Of a DNA stretch of 64,000 bases, positions 26,160 to 35,700 are shown piece by piece; within the stretch, counting starts at the first letter, position 1, and each line of letters opens with the position of its first letter. The translations under genes were made by a program, and so were the position numbers. Location: NCBI GenBank assembly GCA_011389935.1, contig JAABTJ010000012.1:1-64000 (forward strand), in the 5' to 3' direction. The stretch comes from Desulfobacteraceae bacterium (GTDB taxonomy: Bacteria; Desulfobacterota; Desulfobacteria; Desulfobacterales; Desulfosalsimonadaceae). Under the pieces are notes generated by a model. The model had not been told where the DNA came from. It ran no database searches and worked only from the letters and a program-made list of their open reading frames with translations.

Positions 26160-26526
26160 AAAAAAAGTGGAACGGGCCTTTGAAGTCATTGAAAAACTGG
26201 AAAAAAACGACAAGGACGCAAACCATGCCGCTGCGGCGCCAAAGAAAGTTCCCCGCGGCCGCATGGCGGTTGAAAAATCAGGCCTTCGCATCCACTTCGC
26301 GCTCGATGCAATGGTATCAGAGGATGACACGCACAAGACCGGAGAAAAAGACCTGCAGGCCGGAAATTCCAAGCTGCTCGATATCCGCTTCACCGTTCCC
26401 TATATCTGGCAGATCCCGGTGATCGGCAAGACGGCCATGAAAATCGTCAAATTTCTCCAGCCGGACCGGCATTCCGAATCCGTCCGCGACATCCTGAAAT
26501 CCCTGCAGCGGGATAAAAAGCGGTAG
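26137..26526 (+). CDS. small basic hypothetical protein coupled to the ParA-like ATPase
   Basis: A 129-residue protein that I do not recognise. The first 50 residues are charged and helix-prone (Lys/Glu-rich), followed by a stretch ending in a hydrophobic FTVPYIWQIPVIGKTAMK segment and a basic C-terminus. Its start (ATG 26137, with GGGAGG at 26124-26129) lies inside the ATPase gene, so translation is coupled. ParA-like ATPases often have a small adaptor partner encoded next to them, and this could be one. It is the last gene before a terminator. Confidence 0.6.
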   Translation: MPVPKKNEKKVERAFEVIEKLEKNDKDANHAAAAPKKVPRGRMAVEKSGLRIHFALDAMVSEDDTHKTGEKDLQAGNSKLLDIRFTVPYIWQIPVIGKTAMKIVKFLQPDRHSESVRDILKSLQRDKKR

Positions 26527-26538
26527 AAACATCAATGG

Positions 26539-26570
26539 AAAAAGGGGGCCTGAAGCCCCCTTCGTCGTTT
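26539..26570. terminator. bidirectional terminator-like hairpin
   Basis: GGGGGC (26544-26549) and GCCCCC (26555-26560) form a stem with a five-base loop. It is flanked by an A run on the left and a T-rich stretch on the right, between the convergent operon end (26526) and the 26615 gene end. It fits an intrinsic terminator usable from both sides. Confidence 0.65.
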
Positions 26571-26614
26571 ATATCAATTTGTTTCCTCCCTGGCATTCAA
26601 CCGTCGGGAAAATC

Positions 26615-28405
26615 TCAACCATACATCGCTTCTATTTCATTCTTGTAGTTTTTGATTACTTCCCGCCGCTTCAGCTTCATGGTCTGGGTGAGCATGCCGT
26701 TTTCCACGGTAAAATCTTCTTTCAAAAACAGAAATCTTTTCGGAATTTCATATCCCCCGAACGTCTTTCGCAAATGCTGCATGATCTCATTTTCAATCAT
26801 GTCCGTAAATGTTTTGTTGGCGATCAGGTCTTCGGGCTTTGCCGATACCCCGTTTTTATCCGCCCAGCGCGCCGCCACCTCAAAATCGGGGATCACCATG
26901 CATACGTTGTACGGTTTGCCGTCGCCGTAAATGGTGGCGTTGGCCACGTTGGGCAGCAGCTTGATTTCTTCTTCAATCACCGCAGGGAACACATATTTGC
27001 CATTGGAAAGCTTGTACTGTTCCTTGACCCTGCCGGTAATCCAGAGGAAACCCTCTTCGTCAAACATCCCCCGGTCCCCCGTTCGGAACGCCCCGTCCGG
27101 CATGATCACTTCGGCGGTCTCCTGCGGTTTGTTATGGTATCCCTTCATGACGTTGGGGCCGTAAACAAGGATTTCACCGTCCGTTGCCCCTTCCTCGACA
27201 ATGGACGGGTCGATGACGACCTTCTGCCCCGCCAGGACTTTTCCGACGCTGCCGATTTTCCATGCGTCGGGGGAGTTCATGCTGACCGCCGGTGCGGTTT
27301 CCGTCAAGCCGTAACAGTCATAAATGGGAATGCCGATATCATAAAAAAACAGGGCGATCTCCTTGTTCATGGCGGCACTGGCGGTAAGGGCGCCGGTCAC
27401 CCGACCCCCCATTGCGTCTCTGATCTTGGAGAAAACGAGTTTATCGAGAAGGGCATGTTTCATATTGAGGAAAAAACCGGGGCGCCCATTCTCCGAGCGC
27501 TCTCTTTTCTTTTTGGCTGTCTCGCAGGCGGCGTCAAACAGCTTCTTCTTCAGGCCGCCGGCTTCCTCCATCTTCGCATGCATGCCGTCATAAATCTTGT
27601 TGAACACCCGCGGCACGGAAATCAGATACGTCGGGCGCACGCGTTGAAGGTCCTCCGCCAGGGTCGTCACGTCTCTCATGAATCCCATGGACCCGCCGAA
27701 CTGAATCCAGTTGTTGAGCTCACCGCTCAAGGCATAGGAATGCGCCCAGGGAAGCATGGAGAGACCGATTTGGGTTTCGTTCAATTCGGGATAGATGTTG
27801 TATCCCGCCCTGGAGCAGTACGTAAGGTTTCCGTGGGACAAAAGCACCCCCTTGGGGGCACCGGTCGTTCCGGATGTGTATATCAGGACCGCGATATCAT
27901 CGTAATGGGGGACCACCGGCGCCACCGGATCGGCCTGCCCCATCTTTTCCAGCGCGGCCAGGCTGTTCTCTCCTTCGGACTCGATCACATATATGTTTTC
28001 CAGCGTCGGGATTTCTTTGGGAAAATCCTTTACCATGTCATAAATGGCCGCTGATGATACCAGCAAGAATTTTATGCCGCTGTCCTGGATGATATATTTC
28101 CAAGTGCCGATCAACTCCTTCTCGTACATGGGAATATACCGGGCATTCCTGCCATATGCCGCAAAGGCCAGCACCGCCCATTCCGGCCGGTTCGCCGATA
28201 TTATCCCCACGGAATCGCCTTTCTCGACCCCCAGCTTCGCCAGGCCGCCCCGCGCGTTTTTGATGCGCCGGCCGATTTCACCGTAGCGGATCGGATCCAG
28301 TGTACCGCTGTCGTTATGCACCCAGAACAAAACATTGTCCCGGAACTTTTTCTCGCTTTCCTCCCACCACTCCACAAGGTTGTCCGGCTTTTCATACGTC
28401 CACAT
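26615..28405 (-). CDS. long-chain fatty acid:CoA ligase (AMP-forming), second copy
   Basis: A 596-residue ANL-superfamily ligase, paralogous to 11594-13363. The AMP-binding P-loop is YTSGTTGAPKG at 176-186. YGLTETAPAVSMNS and the C-terminal GDRGMFDEEGFLWITGR and KLSNGKYVFP segments follow. In the last segment the usual K-E-(I/L) after the hinge is altered to EQYKLSNGKY, as in many long-chain synthetases. It activates free fatty acids for storage or oxidation. AAGGAGAGG lies just before the ATG. It flanks the storage-lipid island on the right, mirroring the ligase on the left. Confidence 0.92.
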   Translation of the reverse strand: MWTYEKPDNLVEWWEESEKKFRDNVLFWVHNDSGTLDPIRYGEIGRRIKNARGGLAKLGVEKGDSVGIISANRPEWAVLAFAAYGRNARYIPMYEKELIGTWKYIIQDSGIKFLLVSSAAIYDMVKDFPKEIPTLENIYVIESEGENSLAALEKMGQADPVAPVVPHYDDIAVLIYTSGTTGAPKGVLLSHGNLTYCSRAGYNIYPELNETQIGLSMLPWAHSYALSGELNNWIQFGGSMGFMRDVTTLAEDLQRVRPTYLISVPRVFNKIYDGMHAKMEEAGGLKKKLFDAACETAKKKRERSENGRPGFFLNMKHALLDKLVFSKIRDAMGGRVTGALTASAAMNKEIALFFYDIGIPIYDCYGLTETAPAVSMNSPDAWKIGSVGKVLAGQKVVIDPSIVEEGATDGEILVYGPNVMKGYHNKPQETAEVIMPDGAFRTGDRGMFDEEGFLWITGRVKEQYKLSNGKYVFPAVIEEEIKLLPNVANATIYGDGKPYNVCMVIPDFEVAARWADKNGVSAKPEDLIANKTFTDMIENEIMQHLRKTFGGYEIPKRFLFLKEDFTVENGMLTQTMKLKRREVIKNYKNEIEAMYG

Positions 28406-28725
28406 GCTGCCCTCTCCTTTGAATAATGATAAAAATACAATTAATTGGATGCTTGTATATCTCTTTCAATGATGTAATACTTTTTTTACCCAATGTCCGG
28501 TCGATGCGCGCCAAAAAACCGGTTTGTCCGGCATAACGTTGTTTTCCCGGAAACGAAGCTTCGGCAACTGCACGGCACCGTGAAAGTGAAACATATAAAC
28601 ACATATTTTTTTCACAAATCGGCCTGAAAATCAATTTGTAATTTGCTGATGATACGGATATCCGGTCAAAAACCCGGTATGCCTTTACCGGCAAACAAAC
28701 AGGAGGTCTTGAAATCAACAAAACC
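28406..28725. other. 320-base divergent intergenic region
   Basis: The spacer between the ligase and the next hydrolase is A+T-rich near 28430-28500 and 28590-28660, where promoters for both genes are likely. A 10-base palindrome (CGAAGCTTCG) lies near 28553-28562. A strong AGGAGG ribosome site is at 28701-28706. I see no small gene or copy of the ATAACGCA palindrome in it. Confidence 0.55.
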
Positions 28726-29970
28726 TTGCCGATAAACCCTTCCGACCTTCGCGGATACACCCGGTTGGCCATTGCCGCGGTAACCGGGTTGGCCGAAACA
28801 GTGGAATTGATGCACCATAATATTTCTCGGTTTCCGCTGATATTTGGACGCCCGACGCAGCAGCGGATGGGCGGCATCCCGGGGCTGGTCTACGGGAGCA
28901 TCCGGGGAATCACGCGCATTGCAGGGGGTGCAGTCGATATGGCGCTGGGTCCGATTGTTCCCGCGCTTGCCGCCATGATGGAAGCACCAGACGCGTCCTC
29001 CGCCGCACGCGAAGCCTTGCTGGCCGCCGTAAACGGCGTTTCAGGCGATTATCTGGCAAAATCCGGAAATCCCATGGCGATTTCCATGCAGCTGCGACGA
29101 AGCGGCCAACCCCTGAATCTCGAAACCGAAGCGCTGGCGCATACGATACCGTCGCCCCAAAACAAGCTGCTGATCATGGTGCACGGCCTTTGCCGGAACG
29201 ATCTGCAGTGGTCTCGCAACGGGCACGATCACGGCGCGGCCATTGCCCGGGATTTGGGATATTCCGTTGTCTACCTCCATTACAACACCGGGCTGCATGT
29301 ATCCGAAAACGGGGAATCCTTTGCGGACATAATCAAGACCCTGGCCGAAAACTGGCCGGCACCGGTGGCGGAGCTGGCCATTATCGGACACAGCATGGGC
29401 GGCCTGGTGGCGCGCAGCGCCTGCCATTACGGGGGCCTGTCCGGGCACGGCTGGCTGAAAAAATTGAATAAAATCGTCTTTCTCGGCACCCCTCACCATG
29501 GCACCACGGCGGAGCGCATGGGAAACCGGCTGGAATTTGTCCTCGGCATAAGCCCCTATTCCGCATCCCTGGCGCGCTTGGGAAGCATTCGAAGCGCCGG
29601 CATCACGGACCTGCGGTACGGATCGATAACGCGCGGGGACTGGGAAGGAACCGACCGTTTTGCGCATGCAAAAGACCACCGCATTCCGGTGCCGCTGCCT
29701 GAAAATGCCATATGCTATGCAATCGGGACAACCATCGGGAAAAAGGAGTACAGGCGGGGCCGCTTTTTGAACTGCGACGGGCTGGTGCCGCTGGACAGCG
29801 CCCTCGGACGGCATAAAAACCCGGCGTTCACCCTGGATTTTCCCGAATCCCGCCAATGGGTGAAACATGGCATCAACCATTTTGATATGCTCAACCACCC
29901 GGATGTATATGAAAAAATCAAGGAATTTATGAAAACAGATGAATCGGCAGGAATGACGAATTGCCCTTGA
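28726..29970 (+). CDS. PGAP1/lipase-like alpha/beta hydrolase
   Basis: A 414-residue (from TTG 28726) serine hydrolase with the nucleophile elbow GHSMGG (Ser223), an oxyanion-type VHGLCRND segment (about 152-159), LGTPHHGT after the nucleophile and a C-terminal HFDML that may hold the catalytic His. This pattern matches PGAP1/DUF676-like lipases. The first 140 residues are helical and hydrophobic in places, without a clear signal. The start is odd: the strong AGGAGG (28701-28706) is 19 bases before the TTG but 7 bases before an in-frame ATC (28714), and no ATG, GTG or TTG lies between the upstream stop and 28726. It probably cleaves a lipid or polyester; the substrate is unknown. Confidence 0.75.
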   Translation: MPINPSDLRGYTRLAIAAVTGLAETVELMHHNISRFPLIFGRPTQQRMGGIPGLVYGSIRGITRIAGGAVDMALGPIVPALAAMMEAPDASSAAREALLAAVNGVSGDYLAKSGNPMAISMQLRRSGQPLNLETEALAHTIPSPQNKLLIMVHGLCRNDLQWSRNGHDHGAAIARDLGYSVVYLHYNTGLHVSENGESFADIIKTLAENWPAPVAELAIIGHSMGGLVARSACHYGGLSGHGWLKKLNKIVFLGTPHHGTTAERMGNRLEFVLGISPYSASLARLGSIRSAGITDLRYGSITRGDWEGTDRFAHAKDHRIPVPLPENAICYAIGTTIGKKEYRRGRFLNCDGLVPLDSALGRHKNPAFTLDFPESRQWVKHGINHFDMLNHPDVYEKIKEFMKTDESAGMTNCP

Positions 29971-30079
29971 CAAAACCCGGCGCCGGAATTTACAGTCGAC
30001 TATATTTGTGCATATGCTCAAATTGTAGCTTGCCGGCCTGCCCGGCAGGTCCCGCTCCCCTGAAGATAAAGGAGGGATT

Positions 30080-31072
30080 ATGACGGTTCTGTATATTCTG
30101 GCCGGTCTTGCGGCTATCGCCGCGGTCGCCCTGTTTGCGAAAACAAAGCAGGTCGATACCGGCAGAGAAAAAGCCCTGCAGGAGCTCAGTAGCATGGACG
30201 TCAACAGGCTGTCGCCGTTCGGGAGCGTCCAATCGCTTTCCATACTCCCTCTGGTCGACTTTTATGCCGACGATTCTTCGCTTCAGACCGAGCCCGGCGT
30301 ATCCTACCTGGTCCGCGCCGATGAGACAACCATTTTACTGGATACGGGGCTGAACGCAAAAAAGGTCCACCCCTCCCCCCTGCTCCAGAACATGGCGCAG
30401 CTGGGGGTATCAGAAAAAGAGATCGACATGATTTTTCTGAGCCACCTGCACCTGGACCATGTGGGGGGGATGAAAAACCAGAAGGAAAAAACCTTCAGCC
30501 TGTCCAACGGACCGGTGGATCTGGGCCCCATCCCCGTCTATGCGCCGGCGCACGTAACCGCCTCGGCGTTTAACCCCGCCCCGGTAACCACGACAATCCG
30601 GGAGCCGGCCGTGCTGAAACCGGGGATTGCCAGCATCGGCGTGATTCCCAGATACCTGTTCCTCATGGGAGACACCCCGGAAAACGCCCTGGCCGTCAAT
30701 GTCGAAGGAAAGGGGATCGTATTGATCATCGGGTGCGGCCACCAGACCATCGGGCGGATCCTCGACCGGGCCGGGGAATTGTTCGACGAGCCGATCCACG
30801 CGATCATCGGCGGGCTTCATTTTCCGGTCAGCGGCGGTCGCATCATGATCGGCCCCGTCAATATCCAGCGGATCGTTGGGTCGGACCAGCCCCCGTGGCG
30901 CGGACTGGGGGAAAAGGACGTGGCCGAAGCCATCGGGGCCATAAAGAAGGTGTCGCCGAAATTGATCGCTCTATCCCCCCACGACAGCTGTGACTGGTCG
31001 CTGGACCAGTTTCGCCGGGCGTTTGGTGACGCGTACGCCGAGCTGAAAGTGGGGCGTGAAATCCGTATCTAG
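30080..31072 (+). CDS. MBL-fold hydrolase, dihydropteroate-synthase-like subfamily
   Basis: A 330-residue protein anchored by one N-terminal hydrophobic segment (about 4-20). It carries the metal motif HLHLDH (122-127), a GDTPENAL segment and GCGHQTIGRIL, the last typical of the MptA-like/7,8-dihydropterin-6-methyl...-synthase MBL group. A second metal site is likely at SPHDSCDW. An AAGGAGGG site precedes the ATG. The gene is separate from the hydrolase upstream by 109 bases and convergent with the nitronate monooxygenase-like gene, ending five bases from it. The reaction is unknown. Confidence 0.8.
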   Translation: MTVLYILAGLAAIAAVALFAKTKQVDTGREKALQELSSMDVNRLSPFGSVQSLSILPLVDFYADDSSLQTEPGVSYLVRADETTILLDTGLNAKKVHPSPLLQNMAQLGVSEKEIDMIFLSHLHLDHVGGMKNQKEKTFSLSNGPVDLGPIPVYAPAHVTASAFNPAPVTTTIREPAVLKPGIASIGVIPRYLFLMGDTPENALAVNVEGKGIVLIIGCGHQTIGRILDRAGELFDEPIHAIIGGLHFPVSGGRIMIGPVNIQRIVGSDQPPWRGLGEKDVAEAIGAIKKVSPKLIALSPHDSCDWSLDQFRRAFGDAYAELKVGREIRI

Positions 31073-31076
31073 AACC

Positions 31077-32042
31077 CTATTTCCCTGCCAGCCGGGAAAC
31101 CACCTGGACGGCCTCGCCTGCGATGCGGTCGAACAGCTCCTGTAGCGTGGGGATATCATGGGCCAGACCCACCCCCTGCCCGCAGGCCAAAATGCCGGCG
31201 TCAATGTCCCCCTCCTCGAACATCCGTTTGGCGTTTTCACCTTTAATTACCTCGTAGAGCTCGGCGAAATCGGCCTTTGCGGCTTCCAGGTCAAGGCACT
31301 GACGGGCGGCGGCATTGGCCATGACCCGGTGCGTGGCGTTCAGGGAGCGCATGACGAGCATGGTGTCCAGCTCTGAGGCGCCGACAAGGGACTGCTTGAT
31401 ATTGTCGTGAATCGGGGCCTCACGGGTCATGAGCAGCCGCGTGCCGATGATGGCGGCACCGGCCCCCAGGGCCAGGACGGCTGCAAGACCCCGCCCATCG
31501 GACACGCCGCCGCCGCCGATCACGGGCACCTTGACGGCGTCCACCACCACGGGGACCAACACGAGGGTGCCGATGTCCAGCCGGCCCGTGGCCCCGCCGT
31601 TCTCGTAACCGACAACCGTGACGATGTCCGCGCCCATATCCTGGACTTTCAGGGCGTAGCGCACCCCGACGCATTTATGGATCCAGGTCATGCCCAGGTC
31701 CTTGAAACGCCCCACCAGATCCTCCGGCGCGTGATGCCCGGACGTTTCCACGACCTTTATCCCATAGTCCGCCATCACATCAATGTACTCATTGTTGTCG
31801 ATCTGGGTCATGGCCGGAAACAGGTTGATGTTGACGGCAAAGGGTTTGGATGTCAGGGCCGTCATCTTCCCGATTGCTTCGGCAAAGGATTCCTTTGATT
31901 TGTAATTGGCCGATGCGATAATCCCCATGCCCCCGGCTTCAGACATGGCCGCCACAAATTCGGCCGTTGAAATCCACATCATGGCCCCGCCGATAATGGG
32001 GTATTCGATTTCCAGTTTTTCCGTCACGCGGGTTTTCAGCAC
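31077..32042 (-). CDS. nitronate monooxygenase-like FMN protein
   Basis: A 321-residue TIM-barrel flavoprotein of the 2-nitropropane dioxygenase/nitronate monooxygenase and enoyl-reductase FabK superfamily. Matches are the N-terminal YPIIGGAMMWIST segment, SGHHAPEDLV in the middle, the phosphate-binding IGGGGVSDGRGLAAVLALGAGAAIIGTRLL region and the C-terminal CGQGVGLAHDIPT segment. I chose GTG 32042, preceded by AAGGAGGAGG, over the upstream in-frame start. Members in anaerobes often act on lipid enoyl groups or nitroalkanes, and the reaction is not assignable. Confidence 0.82.
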   Translation of the reverse strand: MLKTRVTEKLEIEYPIIGGAMMWISTAEFVAAMSEAGGMGIIASANYKSKESFAEAIGKMTALTSKPFAVNINLFPAMTQIDNNEYIDVMADYGIKVVETSGHHAPEDLVGRFKDLGMTWIHKCVGVRYALKVQDMGADIVTVVGYENGGATGRLDIGTLVLVPVVVDAVKVPVIGGGGVSDGRGLAAVLALGAGAAIIGTRLLMTREAPIHDNIKQSLVGASELDTMLVMRSLNATHRVMANAAARQCLDLEAAKADFAELYEVIKGENAKRMFEEGDIDAGILACGQGVGLAHDIPTLQELFDRIAGEAVQVVSRLAGK

Positions 32043-32114
32043 CTTTCCTCCTCCTTTTTCCCATAAGGGGGACGCCCATGAAATTATGCGTTTCCCGGCC
32101 GCCCCCATCGGTTT

Positions 32115-32615
32115 TTATCTTTCCAGAACGAGCACGCCTTCGATCTGGGTAAGCAGCCAGTCGTTTCCGTTTTTTTCCAGGCGGCAGACCAATTCATGGA
32201 CTTCCCGAAAGGGTTCCCCGGAAAGCCTCACCGCTTCCACATACGCCGTGAAAACCACCCGGGCGGTTTCTTCCTCCGGAAAACGAATGTCTATGTCATG
32301 GAATGTGAGCAAGATCTCCGCATACCGGGAACGGGCGCCCATAATCCGGGCAGAAATCTCTTTTCCGGCATATGTCCTGGAAATATTGTAGGCCGGGATC
32401 TCGATCCGGCAGGTTTCCGCAAACTTCTCGCCGATTTTCCGCGCGTTGACCGCAGCGGTCAACTCATGTTCATCCGAAGCCTTGGATGCCAGTTCCGCAA
32501 TGACGTTGAACTGTTTTTTGATTTTCGCCTCGTCGCTTTGAAAAAACCAGAAAAAGACCATGATGCCGGCGGCAGCGACGACGACGGCGGTTACGACAAT
32601 TCTGATCATTACCAT
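32115..32615 (-). CDS. single-pass membrane protein with NTF2-like periplasmic domain (hypothetical)
   Basis: A 166-residue protein beginning MVMIRIVV with one transmembrane helix (about 3-20) and a periplasmic part of about 140 residues. The alternating strand pattern and helix placement (QFNVIAELASKASDE near the start, ARVVFTAYVEAV and LVCRLEKNGNDWLLTQIE near the end) recall NTF2/SnoaL-like folds. I do not recognise a named family. An in-frame ATG lies further upstream, but the first Met near the helix is more likely. It is probably a separate small unit between two larger genes. Confidence 0.55.
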   Translation of the reverse strand: MVMIRIVVTAVVVAAAGIMVFFWFFQSDEAKIKKQFNVIAELASKASDEHELTAAVNARKIGEKFAETCRIEIPAYNISRTYAGKEISARIMGARSRYAEILLTFHDIDIRFPEEETARVVFTAYVEAVRLSGEPFREVHELVCRLEKNGNDWLLTQIEGVLVLER

Positions 32616-32718
32616 AGAAGGGCTCCGATGAAACAAGTAAACGCAGGCGCGGCGATTTGCCCCGCCCTGGGAAGAAACGAAACGGTGTTCTCGGGAAGCA
32701 AAAAGGCTTTCCATCGGC

Positions 32719-35700
32719 TCATTTTTCTATCGTACCGATATTTCCGCTGTTTGGGAAGATTTTTATCGGGCGGGCGTCTTCCACCTCGAGGCAATGCGCC
32801 TGCACCGTTCCGGAGAGCAGAAACGGACGCCCGTATTCGAGGATGTGGCAGAAGCGGTGGTAGGCCCGGGGGAAAAACACGCTTTCCACCAGGCCGGTTT
32901 CATCCTCGAACGTGATGAACGTCATGGGATCGCCTTTCCGGGTCAAAACGGTTTTGCCGGTGATGAGCCATCCGGCGAACCGGACCCGGCGTCCCGGATA
33001 TTTTCCCATATGGACGGCTTTGACGGTGTTCTCCCGCTGCAAATATTCCGCAAACAGGACCATGGGATGCCGGTCGCACAGGAATCCCAGCACTGCGAAC
33101 TCCCTGCGCAGGTTTTGCACGGGATCGTCCGGGGGCAGCTCCGGCGGCGGGGGATCGGCCAGGGCGGGGCCGGAAAACAGGGAAAGGGTTGCGTTCCTGG
33201 GGGAGCGTTTTTTGCACCAGGCGGCAAGGCGCCACAAAAGGGCGGCCCGGTGGGGCCGGCCGGGGGAAAACCGGTCCATTGCACCGCTGCAAATCAAGGC
33301 CCGGGCTTCGGCTTCATCCGGCCGGACGCGCTCCAGAAAATCGGACATGCCGGAAAACCGGGATTTCTCCCGCTCCCGGACAATCCGGTCCATGGTTTCC
33401 GAAGACAGGCCCCGGATTGCGGTCAATCCCACACGCAGGGTCCGGTCGGAACCTTTCCAGCGAAGGCGGCTGTCTTCCACGTCCGGGGGGAGAATCGTGA
33501 TGCCCATGCGCCTTGCCTCGGACACGTAGGCAAAGGCGGTATAAAATCCTCCCTGGTTGCTGATGACCGCGGCCATGAACGCGGCCGGGAAATGCGTTTT
33601 CAGATAGGCGGCTTCAAAGGAAATTTTCGCGTAAGAGGCGCTGTGGGGCTTGCAAAAGGAATACCCGTTAAAGCTCATGATCATGCACCAGACCGCTTCG
33701 ATCTGCCGGCGGTCGAGGCCGCGCAAACGCGCGCCGCGGGAAAACCGGTCGAAATAGTCGCACAGGCGCCGCCCCCGGTCTTTTTTGGACATCACTTTTC
33801 GGAGGCCGTCCGCATCGGAATGGGAAAACCCCGCCACGGCAACAGCCACCCGGGATACGTCTTCCTGAAAAATCATCAGGCCGAAGGTTCCGGACAACAC
33901 TTCCTCCAGGACAGGATGGATCGCCTGCCACTTTCCTCCGTGCAGGCGGCGGATGTACTCGCGGATAACCTCGTTTGCCGCGGGGCGGATAATGGAGGAA
34001 TGAATCACCAGATGCTCGAAATCCCCGATTCGGGTTTTCTGCTGCAGCAGACGCATGGCCGGGCTTTCAATGTAAAAACAGCCCATGGTATTTCCCCTGG
34101 CAATGGTCTCCTTCGTGGGCCGGTCCTCCTCCGGCGTCCAGGACGGCTCATCCATTCCGATTCCGACTTCCCGAATGTTCGCAATGGCGTCGCGGATCAC
34201 TCCCAGGCTCCGGTTGCCCAGGAGGTCGATTTTCACCAGGCCCGCGTCCTCCACCGCGTCCTTATCCCACTGGAGGATCCCCACCCCCTTGGGCGCCGTC
34301 TGGACGGGGACGAAGGCCTCGATGGGGCCCGGCGTGATCACCACCCCGCCGGAATGCACCGACAGATACCGGGGAAGCCCGGTGATCCGGGCGGCAATGG
34401 ACAATATCGCCGGCCATGGCCGCGAAAGATCGACCCCCCGCATGCGCGGCAGGGCGCCGAGCTGTTCGGCCGGAGTTTTTCCGTCCGGATCCGCCGCCAG
34501 GCGCCATGGCAGTTTTGCGGTCACCCGGCTGATCTCCCGTTCGGTCAACCCGAACACCCGGGCGGTTTCGCGAACCGCCATGCGAAGCTGAAAACAGACG
34601 TGGGCGGACACCATGGCCGAGCGCCCCCGGTATTTTTCCAAAACCGATGCGATCACGGCGTCCCGCTCGTCCCAGGCAAAATCCACGTCGATATCCGGGG
34701 GGTCCTTCCGGTCCGGGTGTAAGAACCGCTCGAAATACAGATTGTGTTTGACCGGGCACACGTTGGTGATCCCCAGACAGTAGGCCACTAGCGATGCCGC
34801 CCCTGATCCGCGGCCGCACGTGCGCGGGCTGTGGGCGACAATATCGGCCACGATGAGAAAATACCCGCTGAACCCCATTGCCGAAATCATGTCCAACTCA
34901 CGTTCCAGGCGCTCGGCCACGGTTCTGGAAAGATCCCCGTAACGCCGGCGGGCGCCTTCATACGCGGCCGTTCGCAGGCGTTGCGCAGCCTCTTCAGGCG
35001 TGTCCCCCTCCCAGGGCGGCATGACCAGGCCGAAATCCGGACGGGAATAAACGAGGCGCTCCGCTATGGCAAACGTATTGCCGAGCGCCTCGGGGCAGAC
35101 ATCAAAACGCTTCCGGTAATATTCCGGAGAGGCGAAAAAAGCGCCGGGAGGGGCGCCGTCCCCGGGCCCCAGGCGGGAGACACCCGTGTTTTTATCAATG
35201 GCCCGGAGCACCCGGTGGATGGAAAAATCATCGGGATGATTGAAAAAACAGCCCGGCACGGCAACCAGGGGGGTGCCCGTGCGATGGGCGGCCCGGCGCA
35301 GGGGGTGTTCCCGGGATAGGGGGCTTCCCGGCATGGCGGCAAAGATGTCCGCGCCTGCATCGCATCCGGCATAAAGCATTTCCGGGCTTGTGGCGAGCAC
35401 CACCAGTTCTTTTGAAAAGGCGGCCACATCGGAGGCGAGATCGAATCCATCGTGCATGTGGCGCCGCGTCAGCAGGCGGCAGAGATTTTCATACCCCAAC
35501 TTCCCCTTTACCAGACAGAACACGCGGGCCGATGTTTTCCGGTCCGTGATTTCCGCGCCGATAACGGGCCGGATGCCTTCCCGGTCGCAGGCCGCGACAA
35601 AGGGCATGAGCCCGCACAGGTTGTCCGTATCGGTAAGTGCCAGGCGGTCGTAGCCAAGCCTGCGGGCATGGCGGCAGATATCCGCCGGGGTGTTTACGCC

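Noticed and set aside
32794-34722. 642-codon open frame opposite dnaE2
   Set aside because: Antisense to the polymerase gene with the composition of a codon-bias shadow.
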